Counted from the first letter of the stretch, positions 19,501-27,410 are shown. The stretch is 64,000 nucleotides of DNA from Clostridia bacterium (GCA_017501885.1 JAFVWA010000101.1:1-64000), one strand, 5' to 3'. Numbers and translations: made by a program. The notes: generated by a model not told the origin, from the letters alone.

Positions 19501-19915
19501 CGCATATATTCCAGACGACTATATAGAAAACTCTACTACGCGTATGGATGTTTACAAAGAGATAGCAGAACTCACGGGCGAAAAAGACGAAGTTGAGATT
19601 ATAAACACCCTAACCGAAACGTTTGGTAAAATACCCGAAGAAACGTTAAATCTCATCAGCATCGCGCTTGTGAAAAGGCTTGCGGGAAGCATAAAGGTTA
19701 AGGAAATAGTTGTAAAAAGCGGAGAAACTTTTTTAGGTTTTGAAAATTTTAACGACTTAAATAATGAAAAATTGCTGACAGCAATAGACTGTTTTGGAAG
19801 CCGAGTAAAGATTTCAATGGCGGAAAAACCGAGGTTGGAATTTAACACGGCATACTCTACAAACGTTCAAATGCTTGGCGTTTTAAGAGAATTTTTAATG
19901 CTGACGACAAAATAA
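16514..19915 (+). CDS. mfd: Transcription-repair coupling factor
   Basis: 1133-aa ATP-driven translocase that removes RNA polymerase stalled at lesions and recruits UvrA. Domains in order: UvrB-homology region (about 30-330), RNA-polymerase-interacting CarD-like domain (about 475-540, starting at GDYCVHEVHGVG), superfamily 2 helicase core with Walker A GDVGFGKTE near 625 and DEEQ box near 725 (LDEEQRFG), the relay SATPIP-type TATPIPRT, and a C-terminal TRCF domain. Full length. The ribosome site is weak. Confidence 0.97.
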   Translation: MLEKSLRIVRDSNSVCELHQSVRQGIPSAVFGIPEPFKNYLACTFDEQVLYIVKDDVTARYAVEEIKQFSSKKAVYIPPKDEILLPLKAFSKDTFYQRMGALSNVKEASVIVVTAQTLMQTAPKNLSSLLVEKDKDYQVSDLIKTLVALGYERKDQCSAKGTFSLRGDILDVFSIQMENPCRIDLFGDTVESIRVFDAETSKTVDFINSFEILQATEFYFDESEKRELKKYLNEQVKKATGDKHLRLNVLSQDFELAMENGDNDQLVTLAPFIQTCGSITDLLDKQTIVIFNEGKRIFDTCELYEREFTERFKGLSEQGEVFEITKNNLFGVETLKEKLMAFRQVGLQTLSSVNPFFNPLKIINPSVSAVANYQLSFKEVFTDIDNWLRSGYSVLVCAQDGHKADRFCLDLSDKKIASSIDKRGDFTGVNIITRSLRQGFVYHEEKFAVIGSGNLFTKPTPVKKLKSKKQGFFTAPEVGDYCVHEVHGVGRVLGNKKISSTEGTKDYVSVEYAGGDLLYVPVEQMDILTRYLGAEKTPRLSKIGGKDFERVKKAVKESIKKMSFDLKKLYQERQSQKGFKFDAEKELQDVFDSAFPFEETPDQHTANVDILQDMTSSRVMDRLVCGDVGFGKTEVAFRAIFRAVANGKQVAMLAPTTILVEQHFNTAVERFKDFGIKIACLNRFRTPKQQATIIQGLKDGKIDFVIGTHRLLSKDVEFKDLGLLVLDEEQRFGVEHKEKIKLLKNNVDTLTLTATPIPRTLHMSLSGIRSISTINTPPGKRLPVQTYVTEETDALIKDVITREVNRGGQSFVLYNRVESIYSFAQKLQALMPSLKIIVAHGQMDERSLEKNILAFYRGEADVLVSTTIIENGIDLPRANTLVVIDADRLGLSTLYQIKGRVGRSDRLAYAYFTYKREKVLSSAAFERLNAIIEFAEMGSGIKIAMRDLEIRGAGNILGAEQHGHMDKIGYELYSKLLKEELTGEEDVVPDLDVRVTAYIPDDYIENSTTRMDVYKEIAELTGEKDEVEIINTLTETFGKIPEETLNLISIALVKRLAGSIKVKEIVVKSGETFLGFENFNDLNNEKLLTAIDCFGSRVKISMAEKPRLEFNTAYSTNVQMLGVLREFLMLTTK

Positions 19916-19958
19916 AATAAAAAAACGGCAAAAGGGCCGATTAAATTTAAAAAAACAA

Positions 19959-19987
19959 TTGATTTTTTGGTCAATGTGTTGTATACT
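19959..19987 (+). promoter_or_regulatory. Promoter of the foldase gene
   Basis: TTGATT, 17-nt spacer, TATACT, 41 nt before the start codon. The gap since mfd also holds a small imperfect hairpin (CGGC AAAAGG GCCG). Confidence 0.7.
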
Positions 19988-20028
19988 TTATCAGTAATAC
20001 TTATAAGATTTATCGTGGGAGATTATAT

Positions 20029-21969
20029 ATGAAGAAAAGATTACTTGCAATTGCATCTTTCATAATGGCGCTCGTAATGAGCATTGCTTGCCTTGGCGGT
20101 TGCAATCTCGTTACAATTGATAGCGACAAGGATATGGAACAGGTAGTTGCTACCGTAAGCATTGAAAGTGGCGTAAGTTCAAAACTTTACAAGCAAGAAC
20201 TTATCATGGACTACTTAAACTATGGTTATCAATACGTTCAAGCACAAGGCTACACAATGGAGCAAGCACTTGAACTCGTTATTGACAGTCGCGTAAACAC
20301 CATGATTTTGACTCAATATGCAATGAAGTATTTAGATGAAAACGGCGAAGTTGCAAATTCTCAAATAACCGACAAGTGGAATCCCGAAAGATATTTAAGC
20401 AACGTTGATACTGCTGATGACGTTTCTGATATTAACCAAGCAAAGTATACCGTTTATAATGCAATAAACTCTATGCTTGACAGTTTTGCAACCGAAGGCG
20501 ATTCTACCAAGGTTGGCGAATCATCTATCCAGGCTTCACGTGCAACCCCAACGGGCGCAGCCGTTGATACCGAAGTTACCAAGGACGAAAAATTAGAAGT
20601 TCTTGCAGACGGCTTTGACATCGGCCCTGATGCAAAGAGAAGAGAAGCATTCAACAAGTTTATCAACTTCTTAAAGATAAACAATCTTTTAGGAAACGAT
20701 TACAAAAACAACGATATAACCACCACAGCTTACTATAAAGAAAATCTTCAAAATGCTAAAGAAGCAATTGTTTTAGAAAAGTTTGAAGAAGCTTATAAAA
20801 AGCAAGCATTAGAAGAACTTAACCTTAACTTTGACGAAGACACCAACAACTTAGAAAACTTTGACGATGCAAAAGTTCTTTTCGAAGACAAAAAGCAAGA
20901 TCAAATGGATATGACTAATGAAGAATTCGTTACCGCATTAAAAGAAGCAACTGCTCAATCACCCGTTCTTTACGGTGCATACGGCACATACGGTTACGTT
21001 TATAACTTGCTCTTAGGCATTGACGACGTTCAAACTTCTCTCATCGGTAAGATTGACGCTTCTAAGTCAGACAGCGAAAAAGCTTTAGAAAGAGCAGATA
21101 TCCTTGCAACAACCAGAATTAAAGATTTAAGAGCTTCTTGGGTTGAAGCTAACTACGAATATGATGAAGCAACCAAGAAATTCGGTGGCGATTACACCTT
21201 TACAAGCGTAGATAACAGCCTTCCTTTCCAAGGCGATGTAGAAGTTCTTAAAGCAAAGACGGATGACGAAGATGCTGAATACAGAGCAACTGCTCCATAC
21301 ATCGGCTTAGATCAATTTATTCGTTCTATGAACAACTACATGAAAACAGGAACTTTCGCTGATACTGCCGAAACTTTAACCGTTGATAGCGTTTACAACA
21401 CGGCAACTCTTGCAGGTTCAGTTAAAGCAAGTGGAACTTATAGTAACGTAGAAGAATATAAAGAAAAAATCAACGAATTATTATTTGCATTCTCAACTGA
21501 CGACGGTTCACTTAACACTTATAAAGGCTACGTAATTCAACCTGAAGTAGATGCTCAAAAGAGTGAAGAATACGTGGCAACCTTTGCTGAAGCAGGCAGA
21601 TTGTTGCTCAGCGTAGGTGGACAAAGTTACGTTATCGTTGCATCAGACTTTGGCTATCACGTAATGTTCTTCTCTGAAGTGTTCAATGCAGGCACAGGCG
21701 CAAACCTTGACTTAGAACAATTCCTTAACGCAAACTGCGACAAGGGTGAATATGCAAGTTGGAGCGCTTACTACGATGCTATGATGGCAGACTTCTTTGA
21801 ATGGGAAGATACCGATAACTATTTATACGTTCTTATGGCTGCTAAGTGCCAAAGCAGAGTTACCAACAAGTTTGAACGTTTGCAAAAGAGCACTATAACC
21901 AAGTATCTCTATCAAACGGAAGGCGCAGTTGAAATCAATACAGATTCTTACGCAGACTTGCTTGGTTAA
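20029..21969 (+). CDS. SurA/PrsA-like foldase lipoprotein
   Basis: 646-aa exported lipoprotein (signal KKRLLAIASF..., lipobox LGGC at about residue 24-27). The N-terminal part (about 40-110, with YKQELIMDYLNYG and later repeats of long helices) resembles the SurA_N chaperone fold, and the C-terminal DFGYHVMFFSEV matches the end of parvulin-type prolyl isomerases. It probably assists folding of exported proteins outside the membrane. Location directly after mfd, where many Clostridia carry prsA, supports this. It is longer than standard PrsA (about 300-350 aa) and the isomerase core is hard to recognise, so activity is uncertain. Confidence 0.78.
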   Translation: MKKRLLAIASFIMALVMSIACLGGCNLVTIDSDKDMEQVVATVSIESGVSSKLYKQELIMDYLNYGYQYVQAQGYTMEQALELVIDSRVNTMILTQYAMKYLDENGEVANSQITDKWNPERYLSNVDTADDVSDINQAKYTVYNAINSMLDSFATEGDSTKVGESSIQASRATPTGAAVDTEVTKDEKLEVLADGFDIGPDAKRREAFNKFINFLKINNLLGNDYKNNDITTTAYYKENLQNAKEAIVLEKFEEAYKKQALEELNLNFDEDTNNLENFDDAKVLFEDKKQDQMDMTNEEFVTALKEATAQSPVLYGAYGTYGYVYNLLLGIDDVQTSLIGKIDASKSDSEKALERADILATTRIKDLRASWVEANYEYDEATKKFGGDYTFTSVDNSLPFQGDVEVLKAKTDDEDAEYRATAPYIGLDQFIRSMNNYMKTGTFADTAETLTVDSVYNTATLAGSVKASGTYSNVEEYKEKINELLFAFSTDDGSLNTYKGYVIQPEVDAQKSEEYVATFAEAGRLLLSVGGQSYVIVASDFGYHVMFFSEVFNAGTGANLDLEQFLNANCDKGEYASWSAYYDAMMADFFEWEDTDNYLYVLMAAKCQSRVTNKFERLQKSTITKYLYQTEGAVEINTDSYADLLG

Positions 21970-21983
21970 TAACTAAAAAACCC

Positions 21984-22014
21984 AAAAGGCAAAACGGCTG
22001 TTTTGCCTTTTTTT
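21984..22014 (+). terminator. Terminator of the foldase gene
   Basis: AAAAGGCAAAAC/GTTTTGCCTTTT stem, loop GGCT, followed by T-run. Confidence 0.9.
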
Positions 22015-22034
22015 ATGGGACGTTGTTTATTTTT

Positions 22035-22625
22035 ATGACCATATTTTTAGATACTGAAACCACAGGGCTTAACCCTGGTCAAATATGCCAACTGTCTTAC
22101 ATAATTCAAGACGGTCAAATCGTTCAAGGCAAGAATTTCTTTTTCTCGGTAGACTACGTAGAATACGGCGCTCTTGCCGTGCACGGGTTTTCTAAGGAAA
22201 GATTAGAGATTTTGTCGGGCGGAAAAGGTTTTGAATGTTTTATTGACCAAATAGAACAAGACTTTTTATCAGCCGACCTTGTTTGCGCGCATAACACCGC
22301 GTTTGACTTTAAGTTTTTAAGAAGGGAATTCGAGCGTTGCCGTAAAGATTTTATGGTGAACGCAGAGTTCTGCACAATGAAAAATTCAGTTACCACATGC
22401 AAGCTCATTCGCCCAAATAGCGGTGGATATAAATATCCAAGATTAAACGAATTGTGTGTATTTTTAGGGATAACTGATAACGATATACAGGAAAATTCGC
22501 GCAAGATTTTTGGTGAAAGCGCAGGCTATCACGATGCGCGCTTTGATACGGTTGCGCTCTATCTTGCCTTTAACACGGGCGTGCTTTCAATAGAGAATTT
22601 TGCAAAGTTTAAGGATAAATTATGA
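22035..22625 (+). CDS. DnaQ-like DEDD 3'-5' exonuclease
   Basis: 196-aa exonuclease of the DEDDh family. Motif I is FLDTETTGLN, motif II HNTAFDFKFLRREF and motif III YHDARFDT, giving the four acidic metal ligands and the general-base His. It is stand-alone, not fused to a polymerase or helicase, so it may act in proofreading, RNA or DNA trimming. The ATG at 22035 is preferred to a TTG at 22023; the ribosome site (GGGACG) is weak. It is the first gene of a three-gene operon with ATGA overlaps. Confidence 0.85.
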   Translation: MTIFLDTETTGLNPGQICQLSYIIQDGQIVQGKNFFFSVDYVEYGALAVHGFSKERLEILSGGKGFECFIDQIEQDFLSADLVCAHNTAFDFKFLRREFERCRKDFMVNAEFCTMKNSVTTCKLIRPNSGGYKYPRLNELCVFLGITDNDIQENSRKIFGESAGYHDARFDTVALYLAFNTGVLSIENFAKFKDKL

Positions 22626-23350
22626 AAAAGTTTGAGCTTCATTGCCATTCGTCAGGTCCAAGTATATGCGCAGACGTTACAGATGAGCAATTGATAGAAA
22701 GATACGCTAATGCCGGGTATGACGGAATAGTTTTAACAAATCATATAAACTGGTCGTATAACAACTATCCAGGAAAAACTCATAAGGAAAAAATCGATTA
22801 CTATTTTTCGGCAGTTGATAGGCTAAAAGAACTCGGAAAAAAACACCGTTTAACCATTTTGTTCGGGTTAGAAGTAGTTGCTCTTACCGACGACGGTGTT
22901 CATCAAGAATTTGCCATGTTTGGCTTTGATAGACAGTTTTTATACGAAAATAATTTGGTTGATAGGTATAATCAAAAACAACTGTTTGACTTGGCAAACG
23001 AACATAAACTATTTATGTCTCAAACGCACCCCTTCCGCATAGGGGAAAAACTTGGCGATCCACGTTATATGCACGGTGCAGAAGCCTTTAACGGGCATTA
23101 TCATCACGATAACAACAACGAAAAAGCGATTGAGTTTTGCAAAAAGCATAACCTTAAAATGCTTTCGGGAACAGACTTCCACCATGCCGACCAACCAATT
23201 TTGGGCGGAGCATTTTTACCCGACTATATTGATAATGAAAGGGCGCTTGCCGATTTTTTGCTTAATAACCAAGCGGATATTATAATCGACCAAAAACAAT
23301 GCTTAATAGCAAGAGAGAATTATTTGAATTCTCATAAGGAGAACAAATGA
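22622..23350 (+). CDS. PHP-domain metal-dependent phosphoesterase
   Basis: 242 aa; PHP fold. The N-terminal HCHSS motif, the later VVALTDDG and the TDFHHADQP motif near 190 are the metal ligands of this family, which includes histidinol phosphatases and nucleotide phosphoesterases. Specific substrate unknown. Its ATG overlaps the stop of the exonuclease gene (ATGA), so the two are coupled. Confidence 0.82.
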   Translation: MKKFELHCHSSGPSICADVTDEQLIERYANAGYDGIVLTNHINWSYNNYPGKTHKEKIDYYFSAVDRLKELGKKHRLTILFGLEVVALTDDGVHQEFAMFGFDRQFLYENNLVDRYNQKQLFDLANEHKLFMSQTHPFRIGEKLGDPRYMHGAEAFNGHYHHDNNNEKAIEFCKKHNLKMLSGTDFHHADQPILGGAFLPDYIDNERALADFLLNNQADIIIDQKQCLIARENYLNSHKENK

Positions 23351-24330
23351 ACTTAAGTTTTATTGACGTTTTAATCACCGTTGTATTTTTGCTAATACTT
23401 ATGGTTCCGGGATATATTCTCGTTAAATGTAAAATGCTTAGCGACTCTGTGCAGGGCGGATTTTCTACCATGGTTTTATACGTGTGTCAACCTGCGCTTA
23501 TGCTCATGGCGTTCCAAAAAAAGCCTTATTCACCCGACCTTGCTATAGATATGCTCATCGTGGCAGGGCTTTCACTTCTTATTCACGGCGCTATGATAGC
23601 GTTTATGATGCTCGCGTTTAGAAACAAGGATAAGTCTGCAAAAATAAACTGTCTAAGATTTGCATCTGTTTTTGGAAACTGCGGTTACATGGGACTTCCT
23701 TTCTTGCAATCTCTCTTTGGCGACAACGCAGCGGAAGTTTTAATTTTCGGCGGAGTAGTAATAGTAATCTTTAATATTTTGACGTGGTCTGTCGGCGTAT
23801 TTATGATGACGGGCGACAAAAAACAAATAAACATAAAGAATATGTTGTTAAACCCAACGGTTATTTCCTTGCTCATAGCAGTTCTTATGTTCTTTACCAT
23901 TCAAAAGCCATTAGTAGACGTGTTTAGTCCAAACTCTTTTGGCGACAAAGTGTTCACGGGACTTACAAAGTCTATAAATTTCCTTGCGGACATGGTAACT
24001 CCACTCGCCATGACCGTTTTGGGCATGCGAATAGCAAAAGTTAACTTTAAGCAATTATTTACCGATAAATGGGCATACGTTAACGCATTTAATAAGTTAT
24101 TCTTAATGGGTATGATGACCATATTAATCGTTGCATGGTTGCCTGTATCAGCAGTAGTAAAGTATACTTTGTTCTTCCTACTCAGTATGCCAAGCGCAAA
24201 CAATACCGTGCTATTTGCCGTTAACTTTGGCGGAGATTCCGAATCAGCATCAGTATACGTGTTGCTATCGACGGTATTGTCAATAGCCACCATTCCGCTA
24301 ATGTTCTTAATAATGAGCGGAATAGTATAA
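23347..24330 (+). CDS. AEC-family (auxin efflux carrier-type) transporter
   Basis: 327-aa membrane protein with about ten helices in two halves. Typical AEC features: an N-terminal VPGYILVKCKML, FASVFGNCGYMGLP (the conserved N..G.P segment of half one) and LSMPSANNTVLFA in half two. Members export organic acids such as malate. ATGA overlap with the PHP gene. Confidence 0.88.
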   Translation: MNLSFIDVLITVVFLLILMVPGYILVKCKMLSDSVQGGFSTMVLYVCQPALMLMAFQKKPYSPDLAIDMLIVAGLSLLIHGAMIAFMMLAFRNKDKSAKINCLRFASVFGNCGYMGLPFLQSLFGDNAAEVLIFGGVVIVIFNILTWSVGVFMMTGDKKQINIKNMLLNPTVISLLIAVLMFFTIQKPLVDVFSPNSFGDKVFTGLTKSINFLADMVTPLAMTVLGMRIAKVNFKQLFTDKWAYVNAFNKLFLMGMMTILIVAWLPVSAVVKYTLFFLLSMPSANNTVLFAVNFGGDSESASVYVLLSTVLSIATIPLMFLIMSGIV

Positions 24331-24371
24331 TTAAGGTTAAAGCATAAAAGCTAAAATATATGTAAATTTGC

Positions 24372-24400
24372 TTGAAATTTTAAAAAGTATTTGATACAAT
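24372..24400 (+). promoter_or_regulatory. Promoter of tRNA-Gln(CTG)
   Basis: TTGAAA, 17-nt spacer, TACAAT; the mature tRNA starts 12 nt after the -10 box. Confidence 0.85.
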
Positions 24401-24412
24401 ATTTTAGCGCAA

Positions 24413-24487
24413 AGGGGTATCGCCAAGCGGTAAGGCACTGGCCTCTGACTCCAGTATTCGTAGGTTCGAATCCTGCTACCCCTGCCA
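24413..24487 (+). tRNA. tRNA-Gln(CTG); integration target
   Basis: A 75-nt tRNA with encoded CCA. The anticodon loop CTCTGAC gives CTG (one C-T mismatch at the foot of the anticodon stem). Its 3' end from the T stem to CCA is the left copy of a 27-bp direct repeat whose other copy is at 36721, so the element has integrated here and rebuilt the complete tRNA. Confidence 0.95.
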
Positions 24488-24489
24488 AA
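24463..24489 (+). repeat. attL core (27-bp direct repeat, left copy)
   Basis: Runs from GGTTCGAATC to CCTGCCAAA, covering the T-loop to CCA of tRNA-Gln plus two bases. It is identical to 36721-36747. Confidence 0.9.
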
Positions 24490-24570
24490 AACGTCGTTTT
24501 TAAGTGGTTTTTGCCCAAAAAACTATTAAAAACGGCGTTATTTTTTTAATAAAAACGCTTTTTTTCACAA

Positions 24571-24598
24571 TTTTTGGGAAGTAAATTGGGAAGTAAAA
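24571..24598 (+). promoter_or_regulatory. Candidate integrase arm-binding site, left
   Basis: Two direct copies of GGGAAGTAAA separated by TT, preceded by a T-run, 82 bp inside attL. The same motif recurs in the same orientation at 36632-36655 beside attR. The N-terminal arm-binding domain of a Tn916/lambda-type integrase would bind such sites. Inferred from position and repetition only. Confidence 0.6.
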
Positions 24599-24614
24599 AG
24601 GCGTTTTTTTAATA

Positions 24615-25859
24615 TCAAAAACGTAGTTTTTGGGCTTGTTCTTTTTGAAACTCTATTGAAAAATGCGTGTATGTGTTGGCTGTTAAGTTGTTCCCCGCAG
24701 AGTGCCCCATCCACACGTTAACAAGTTCATTTTCTATTCCGCATTCTCTGGCAACTGTGGAAAAAGTATGGCGTAGGTCCTTAACGTTATTTTCTGGCCA
24801 ACGCTCCTTAAAGTTGTTGCTTAAGCGTTGCGAACTGATTTTCCAGTCTTCATTTTGTATTCGGTCCTTTAGGTCGTAAAGGTCAGGGAAGATAGGAACG
24901 GTGCGCTGAAGGTTGCCCGGGTTCTTCTTTTGAGACTTTTTCAGTTTTGCATTGTCAACGGTCCACGTGCCAGCGCTCCAGTCAAAAGTTAAGCTCTTCA
25001 GTTCGGCGCCACGTATACCGGTAAATAAAATTATAAGCCCGGCTAAACCGTATTTGCCTGCAGTTCTCATAACTTGCTTAAACTCTTGTATCTTTTCTCG
25101 GCTTAATGCTTGGCCGGGTGTTCTAAAATGCTTTTCAACAATAACGCCCTCAATGGGGTTTGATGCGCAGAATCTATTTGCAACGGCATACTTAAAAACG
25201 CCGTTTAAGATTATCTTTGCATTTTCGCACGTTCTTCCGGAAGTTTCAAATAACTTATCGAAAAAAGGTTGAAAGTCTATGGGTAAAAGCCCCTTAACAG
25301 AACGTTTTCCAAAAGTCGGTGCAATATGTAAGCGATAAACACTCTCGTATCCAGCGCATGTTTTTTTATCAGAGTGCGCCTTTTTTAGATTAAGCCAGGC
25401 ATTAGCAACAAAGTCTAACGTTTTACCGCAAGTTTTTTCTGCAGAGTTTCGTAACATTGCTTTTAGTTCAAAAATAAAATCGTAAGCCTTTTTCTTTGCC
25501 TTCTCATAGCTTTTAGAATTGAAAGAAAGATTATATCCGTCTCGTCTATAACGGAATTGGTGTATGCCGTCAGAAGTCTGACGGTATTTAAGGTCCTTTA
25601 AATATGGCATGTCTATTAACTCCTTTTGCGACCAAGGCTGACGATTTTGCACTTTTTTTCGTTTATTCAGTTGTCTATCTGCGTTTGGCAAGCTACGGCT
25701 TGCAGGCTCTCTTTTGAGTTGCCTTTCTTGTTCAATGATTGATTTTAATAAGTTGTTGCTTACATCGGCTTCGTGCTTTTCAAATTTTAACCGTGTTAAA
25801 AATGCGCTAAGTTCAGCAAGCGTTCTTACGTAATAGTCAAACTTTTCATAGTCATTCAT
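24615..25859 (-). CDS. int: Tyrosine recombinase (phage/ICE integrase)
   Basis: 414-aa site-specific recombinase that would integrate and excise the element at tRNA-Gln. C-terminal catalytic residues are R283 (FTGIRGAEL), K360-x-x-R363 (VKDLRHTFST, with Lys in place of the usual first His), H386 (WMGHS) and nucleophile Y397 (NTYTHFS). A SAM-like core-binding domain lies at about 150-240, and residues about 88-130 (RYRRDGYNLSFNSKSYEKA) look like an AP2-type arm-binding domain. The N-terminal 80 residues are an uncharacterised helical extension. Its 3' end faces attL, the standard arrangement. Confidence 0.95.
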   Translation of the reverse strand: MNDYEKFDYYVRTLAELSAFLTRLKFEKHEADVSNNLLKSIIEQERQLKREPASRSLPNADRQLNKRKKVQNRQPWSQKELIDMPYLKDLKYRQTSDGIHQFRYRRDGYNLSFNSKSYEKAKKKAYDFIFELKAMLRNSAEKTCGKTLDFVANAWLNLKKAHSDKKTCAGYESVYRLHIAPTFGKRSVKGLLPIDFQPFFDKLFETSGRTCENAKIILNGVFKYAVANRFCASNPIEGVIVEKHFRTPGQALSREKIQEFKQVMRTAGKYGLAGLIILFTGIRGAELKSLTFDWSAGTWTVDNAKLKKSQKKNPGNLQRTVPIFPDLYDLKDRIQNEDWKISSQRLSNNFKERWPENNVKDLRHTFSTVARECGIENELVNVWMGHSAGNNLTANTYTHFSIEFQKEQAQKLRF

Positions 25860-25927
25860 ACAATAATCTCCTAAAGGTTTTTAGGCTTATTGTATAGTAA
25901 ATAGTATAAAAAAGGTTAATACAAAAT

Positions 25928-25987
25928 TAACTCACTTTTTCATGTAGTTTGTTAAACAAAACAACTATTCTAAGAAAAAGTGAGTTA
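25928..25987. terminator. Long inverted repeat between int and the membrane gene
   Basis: A 14-bp perfect stem, TAACTCACTTTTTC/GAAAAAGTGAGTTA, enclosing a shorter TAGTT/AACTA hairpin. T-rich on the outer right side. Probably ends transcription of the 26471-26028 gene; int would then need its own promoter in the AT-rich 25860-25927 stretch. Confidence 0.65.
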
Positions 25988-26027
25988 TCTTTTTATTATA
26001 TTAAAAATACCTTTGCCCAGATTTGTT

Positions 26028-26471
26028 TTATTCCGAAGCATCTTCATCAGAGATGACTTCTTGCTCAAAGAGAATAGCTCCACAGTCGAGGCATATAATT
26101 TTTGTTTTTGTTATATGGCGATATGGTTGAACTATTCTTATTAAAGCAACAAATAAACAAGTAACAGTTCCAAAAACTAATACATATTTACCAACTGTTC
26201 CAAGAAGTATTTTTGAAGCAGCCTCGGAAACTTCATTTTCTTCAATACCTTGGTAAGAAGATTGGTAAACTATATTGTCTGGCTGATTAGACTTGTCTAT
26301 TTCTTCGTTAGTGTCTTGACAAGAAGAAACAAGCATCCCAAGACCAGTTAAGATGCAAAAAATCCCCACCATTAAAGAGATGACAAGCAAAAGAGAAAAG
26401 GGTTTTCTTTCAATTTCAACATATTCACTTATAGCTTGACTGTTTTTACTACCGCAATGCTTACATTCCAT
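26028..26471 (-). CDS. Zinc-ribbon membrane protein, element-encoded
   Basis: 147 aa, function unknown. It starts with a CKHCGSKNS zinc-knuckle half, followed by a hydrophobic segment (about 24-50), a loop, a second hydrophobic segment (about 90-112), and a C-terminal CLDCGAI half, so two CxxC pairs at opposite ends could bind one zinc on the cytoplasmic side. It lies between integrase and repressor and 18 nt behind the repressor, so it is probably expressed in the integrated state. Superinfection immunity is conceivable but not shown. Confidence 0.75.
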   Translation of the reverse strand: MECKHCGSKNSQAISEYVEIERKPFSLLLVISLMVGIFCILTGLGMLVSSCQDTNEEIDKSNQPDNIVYQSSYQGIEENEVSEAASKILLGTVGKYVLVFGTVTCLFVALIRIVQPYRHITKTKIICLDCGAILFEQEVISDEDASE

Positions 26472-26489
26472 AAAGTTTCTCCTAAGTAA

Positions 26490-26843
26490 TTATTTTAAAA
26501 CCTTTTCGCCGGCGCCGGCTAAGGCTTTTATCTGAATTAAAATGGCTTCTTTTTCATACGTGCCAAGTTTCCTAAAGCAAGAAAGCAATGTTGCTTCATC
26601 TCCAAAAATATCCTGGGGAGCAGTAGACGGCGCAGTCGAAACAATGTTTCCTAAATCATCTTCTCTGCCGACAAGATAATCGATACTGCAATTAAAAAAA
26701 TCAGCAAGTTTAATTAGTTGGGAATAGGAAGGTTCGTTTTCCCCATTTTCCCAACGCCCAATGTTTCTTTGTGATGTTTCAACAATCTCTGCCAATTTAC
26801 CTTGGGAGAGATTTTTTTCTTCTCTTAACTCTTTAATCCTCAT
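26490..26843 (-). CDS. XRE-family repressor of the element
   Basis: 117-aa cI/Cro-type DNA-binding protein. Helix-turn-helix at residues 1-60 (LREEKNLSQGKLAEIVETSQ, then IGRWENGENEPS), followed by a linker with STAPSTAPQD and a short helical C-terminal part that probably dimerises. No peptidase domain, so it is not self-cleaving like lambda CI. It is divergent from the cargo operon and faces three palindromic operators at 26871-26940, so it is the likely lysogeny switch. Confidence 0.88.
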   Translation of the reverse strand: MRIKELREEKNLSQGKLAEIVETSQRNIGRWENGENEPSYSQLIKLADFFNCSIDYLVGREDDLGNIVSTAPSTAPQDIFGDEATLLSCFRKLGTYEKEAILIQIKALAGAGEKVLK

Positions 26844-26870
26844 AATTCCACCTATTTATAAAAATTATAC

Positions 26871-26940
26871 GACAAATTTGTCTTAAATGCTTGACAAAGA
26901 CAAAATTGTCTGCTAATTTATTATACAAGACATATTTGTC
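26871..26940. promoter_or_regulatory. Divergent switch region with three operators
   Basis: Three 12-bp near-palindromes: GACAAATTTGTC (26871-26882), GACAAAATTGTC (26899-26910) and GACATATTTGTC (26929-26940), centres 28 and 30 bp apart, on nearly the same DNA face. The middle one overlaps TTGACA (26891) and an extended -10 (TGCTAATTT, 26911) for the rightward operon. This matches repressor control of both directions. Confidence 0.85.
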
Positions 26941-26970
26941 TAATGCAATTATGCAAAGAAAGGTGGAGTT

Positions 26971-27207
26971 ATGGAATTTCAAAACAACTTTATTGAAATG
27001 AGAGTTTTTGTAAAAGGTGAATACCAGGGCAGGTATCTTATTAGACAAGAAGATATCTTGAGCATAAAGCAAGAGGCGAATGACGAAACGCTTATTTTGA
27101 TTAAATTTCGTTTTTATAAACGTCATACTGAAAGAGTTTATAAAGTAAACGAAAGCCCAGAAGCAATTTTCAAGAACAGACAGTTTACTGTTAATTTTGA
27201 AAAATAA
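26971..27207 (+). CDS. Small element protein of unknown function
   Basis: 78 aa, first gene of the cargo operon, behind a strong AAGGTGGAG. Soluble, beta-rich looking, with many basic residues (IKFRFYKRHTERVYK). Family not recognised. In its position just right of the operators it could be an early regulator (Cro or single-strand-DNA-binding analogue), but no motif proves this. Confidence 0.7.
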   Translation: MEFQNNFIEMRVFVKGEYQGRYLIRQEDILSIKQEANDETLILIKFRFYKRHTERVYKVNESPEAIFKNRQFTVNFEK

Positions 27208-27240
27208 AAATCTCGGTAAAAAATAAAAAGAGGTGGAATT

Positions 27241-27321
27241 ATGACTGTTTGGAATTGTATAGCCTTAGTAATTAGTATTGTCTCAATAGTGATAAGTATA
27301 ATCACAATTTTAATGGGGTGA
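27241..27321 (+). CDS. 26-aa single-span membrane protein
   Basis: Starts MTVWNCIALV and is almost entirely hydrophobic (Ile/Val-rich), ending LMG. AGAGGTGGAATT gives a good ribosome site 7 nt before ATG, so this micro-gene is probably real. Size and character resemble the minor coat proteins pVII/pIX (32-33 aa) of filamentous phages. Such a short hydrophobic peptide could also be a toxin or leader. Confidence 0.6.
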   Translation: MTVWNCIALVISIVSIVISIITILMG

Positions 27322-27326
27322 AAGAA

Positions 27327-27410
27327 ATGTTTAACGCCAACGCGCTAATAGTAGCAGGGGTTATTGCCTTTATTATAACAATAATCATTTTTGGGAGAGA
27401 AAAGAAATGA
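27327..27410 (+). CDS. 27-aa single-span membrane protein, coat-like
   Basis: Starts MFNANALIVAG, then a continuous hydrophobic span and a basic end (GREKK). This polarity (neutral outside, span, positive inside) is that of filamentous phage coat subunits, which bind DNA with the basic tail. It starts 5 nt after the previous stop and overlaps the next start (ATGA), so it belongs to a translationally coupled run. Confidence 0.6.
   Translation: MFNANALIVAGVIAFIITIIIFGREKK

Noticed and set aside
23901..24293. 130-aa minus-strand frame in the AEC transporter gene
   Set aside because: Overlaps a clear transporter completely and has no ribosome site.
26833..27126. 97-aa minus-strand frame over the operator region
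   Set aside because: It covers three operators and the start of the 26971 gene; sequence has no protein-like features.
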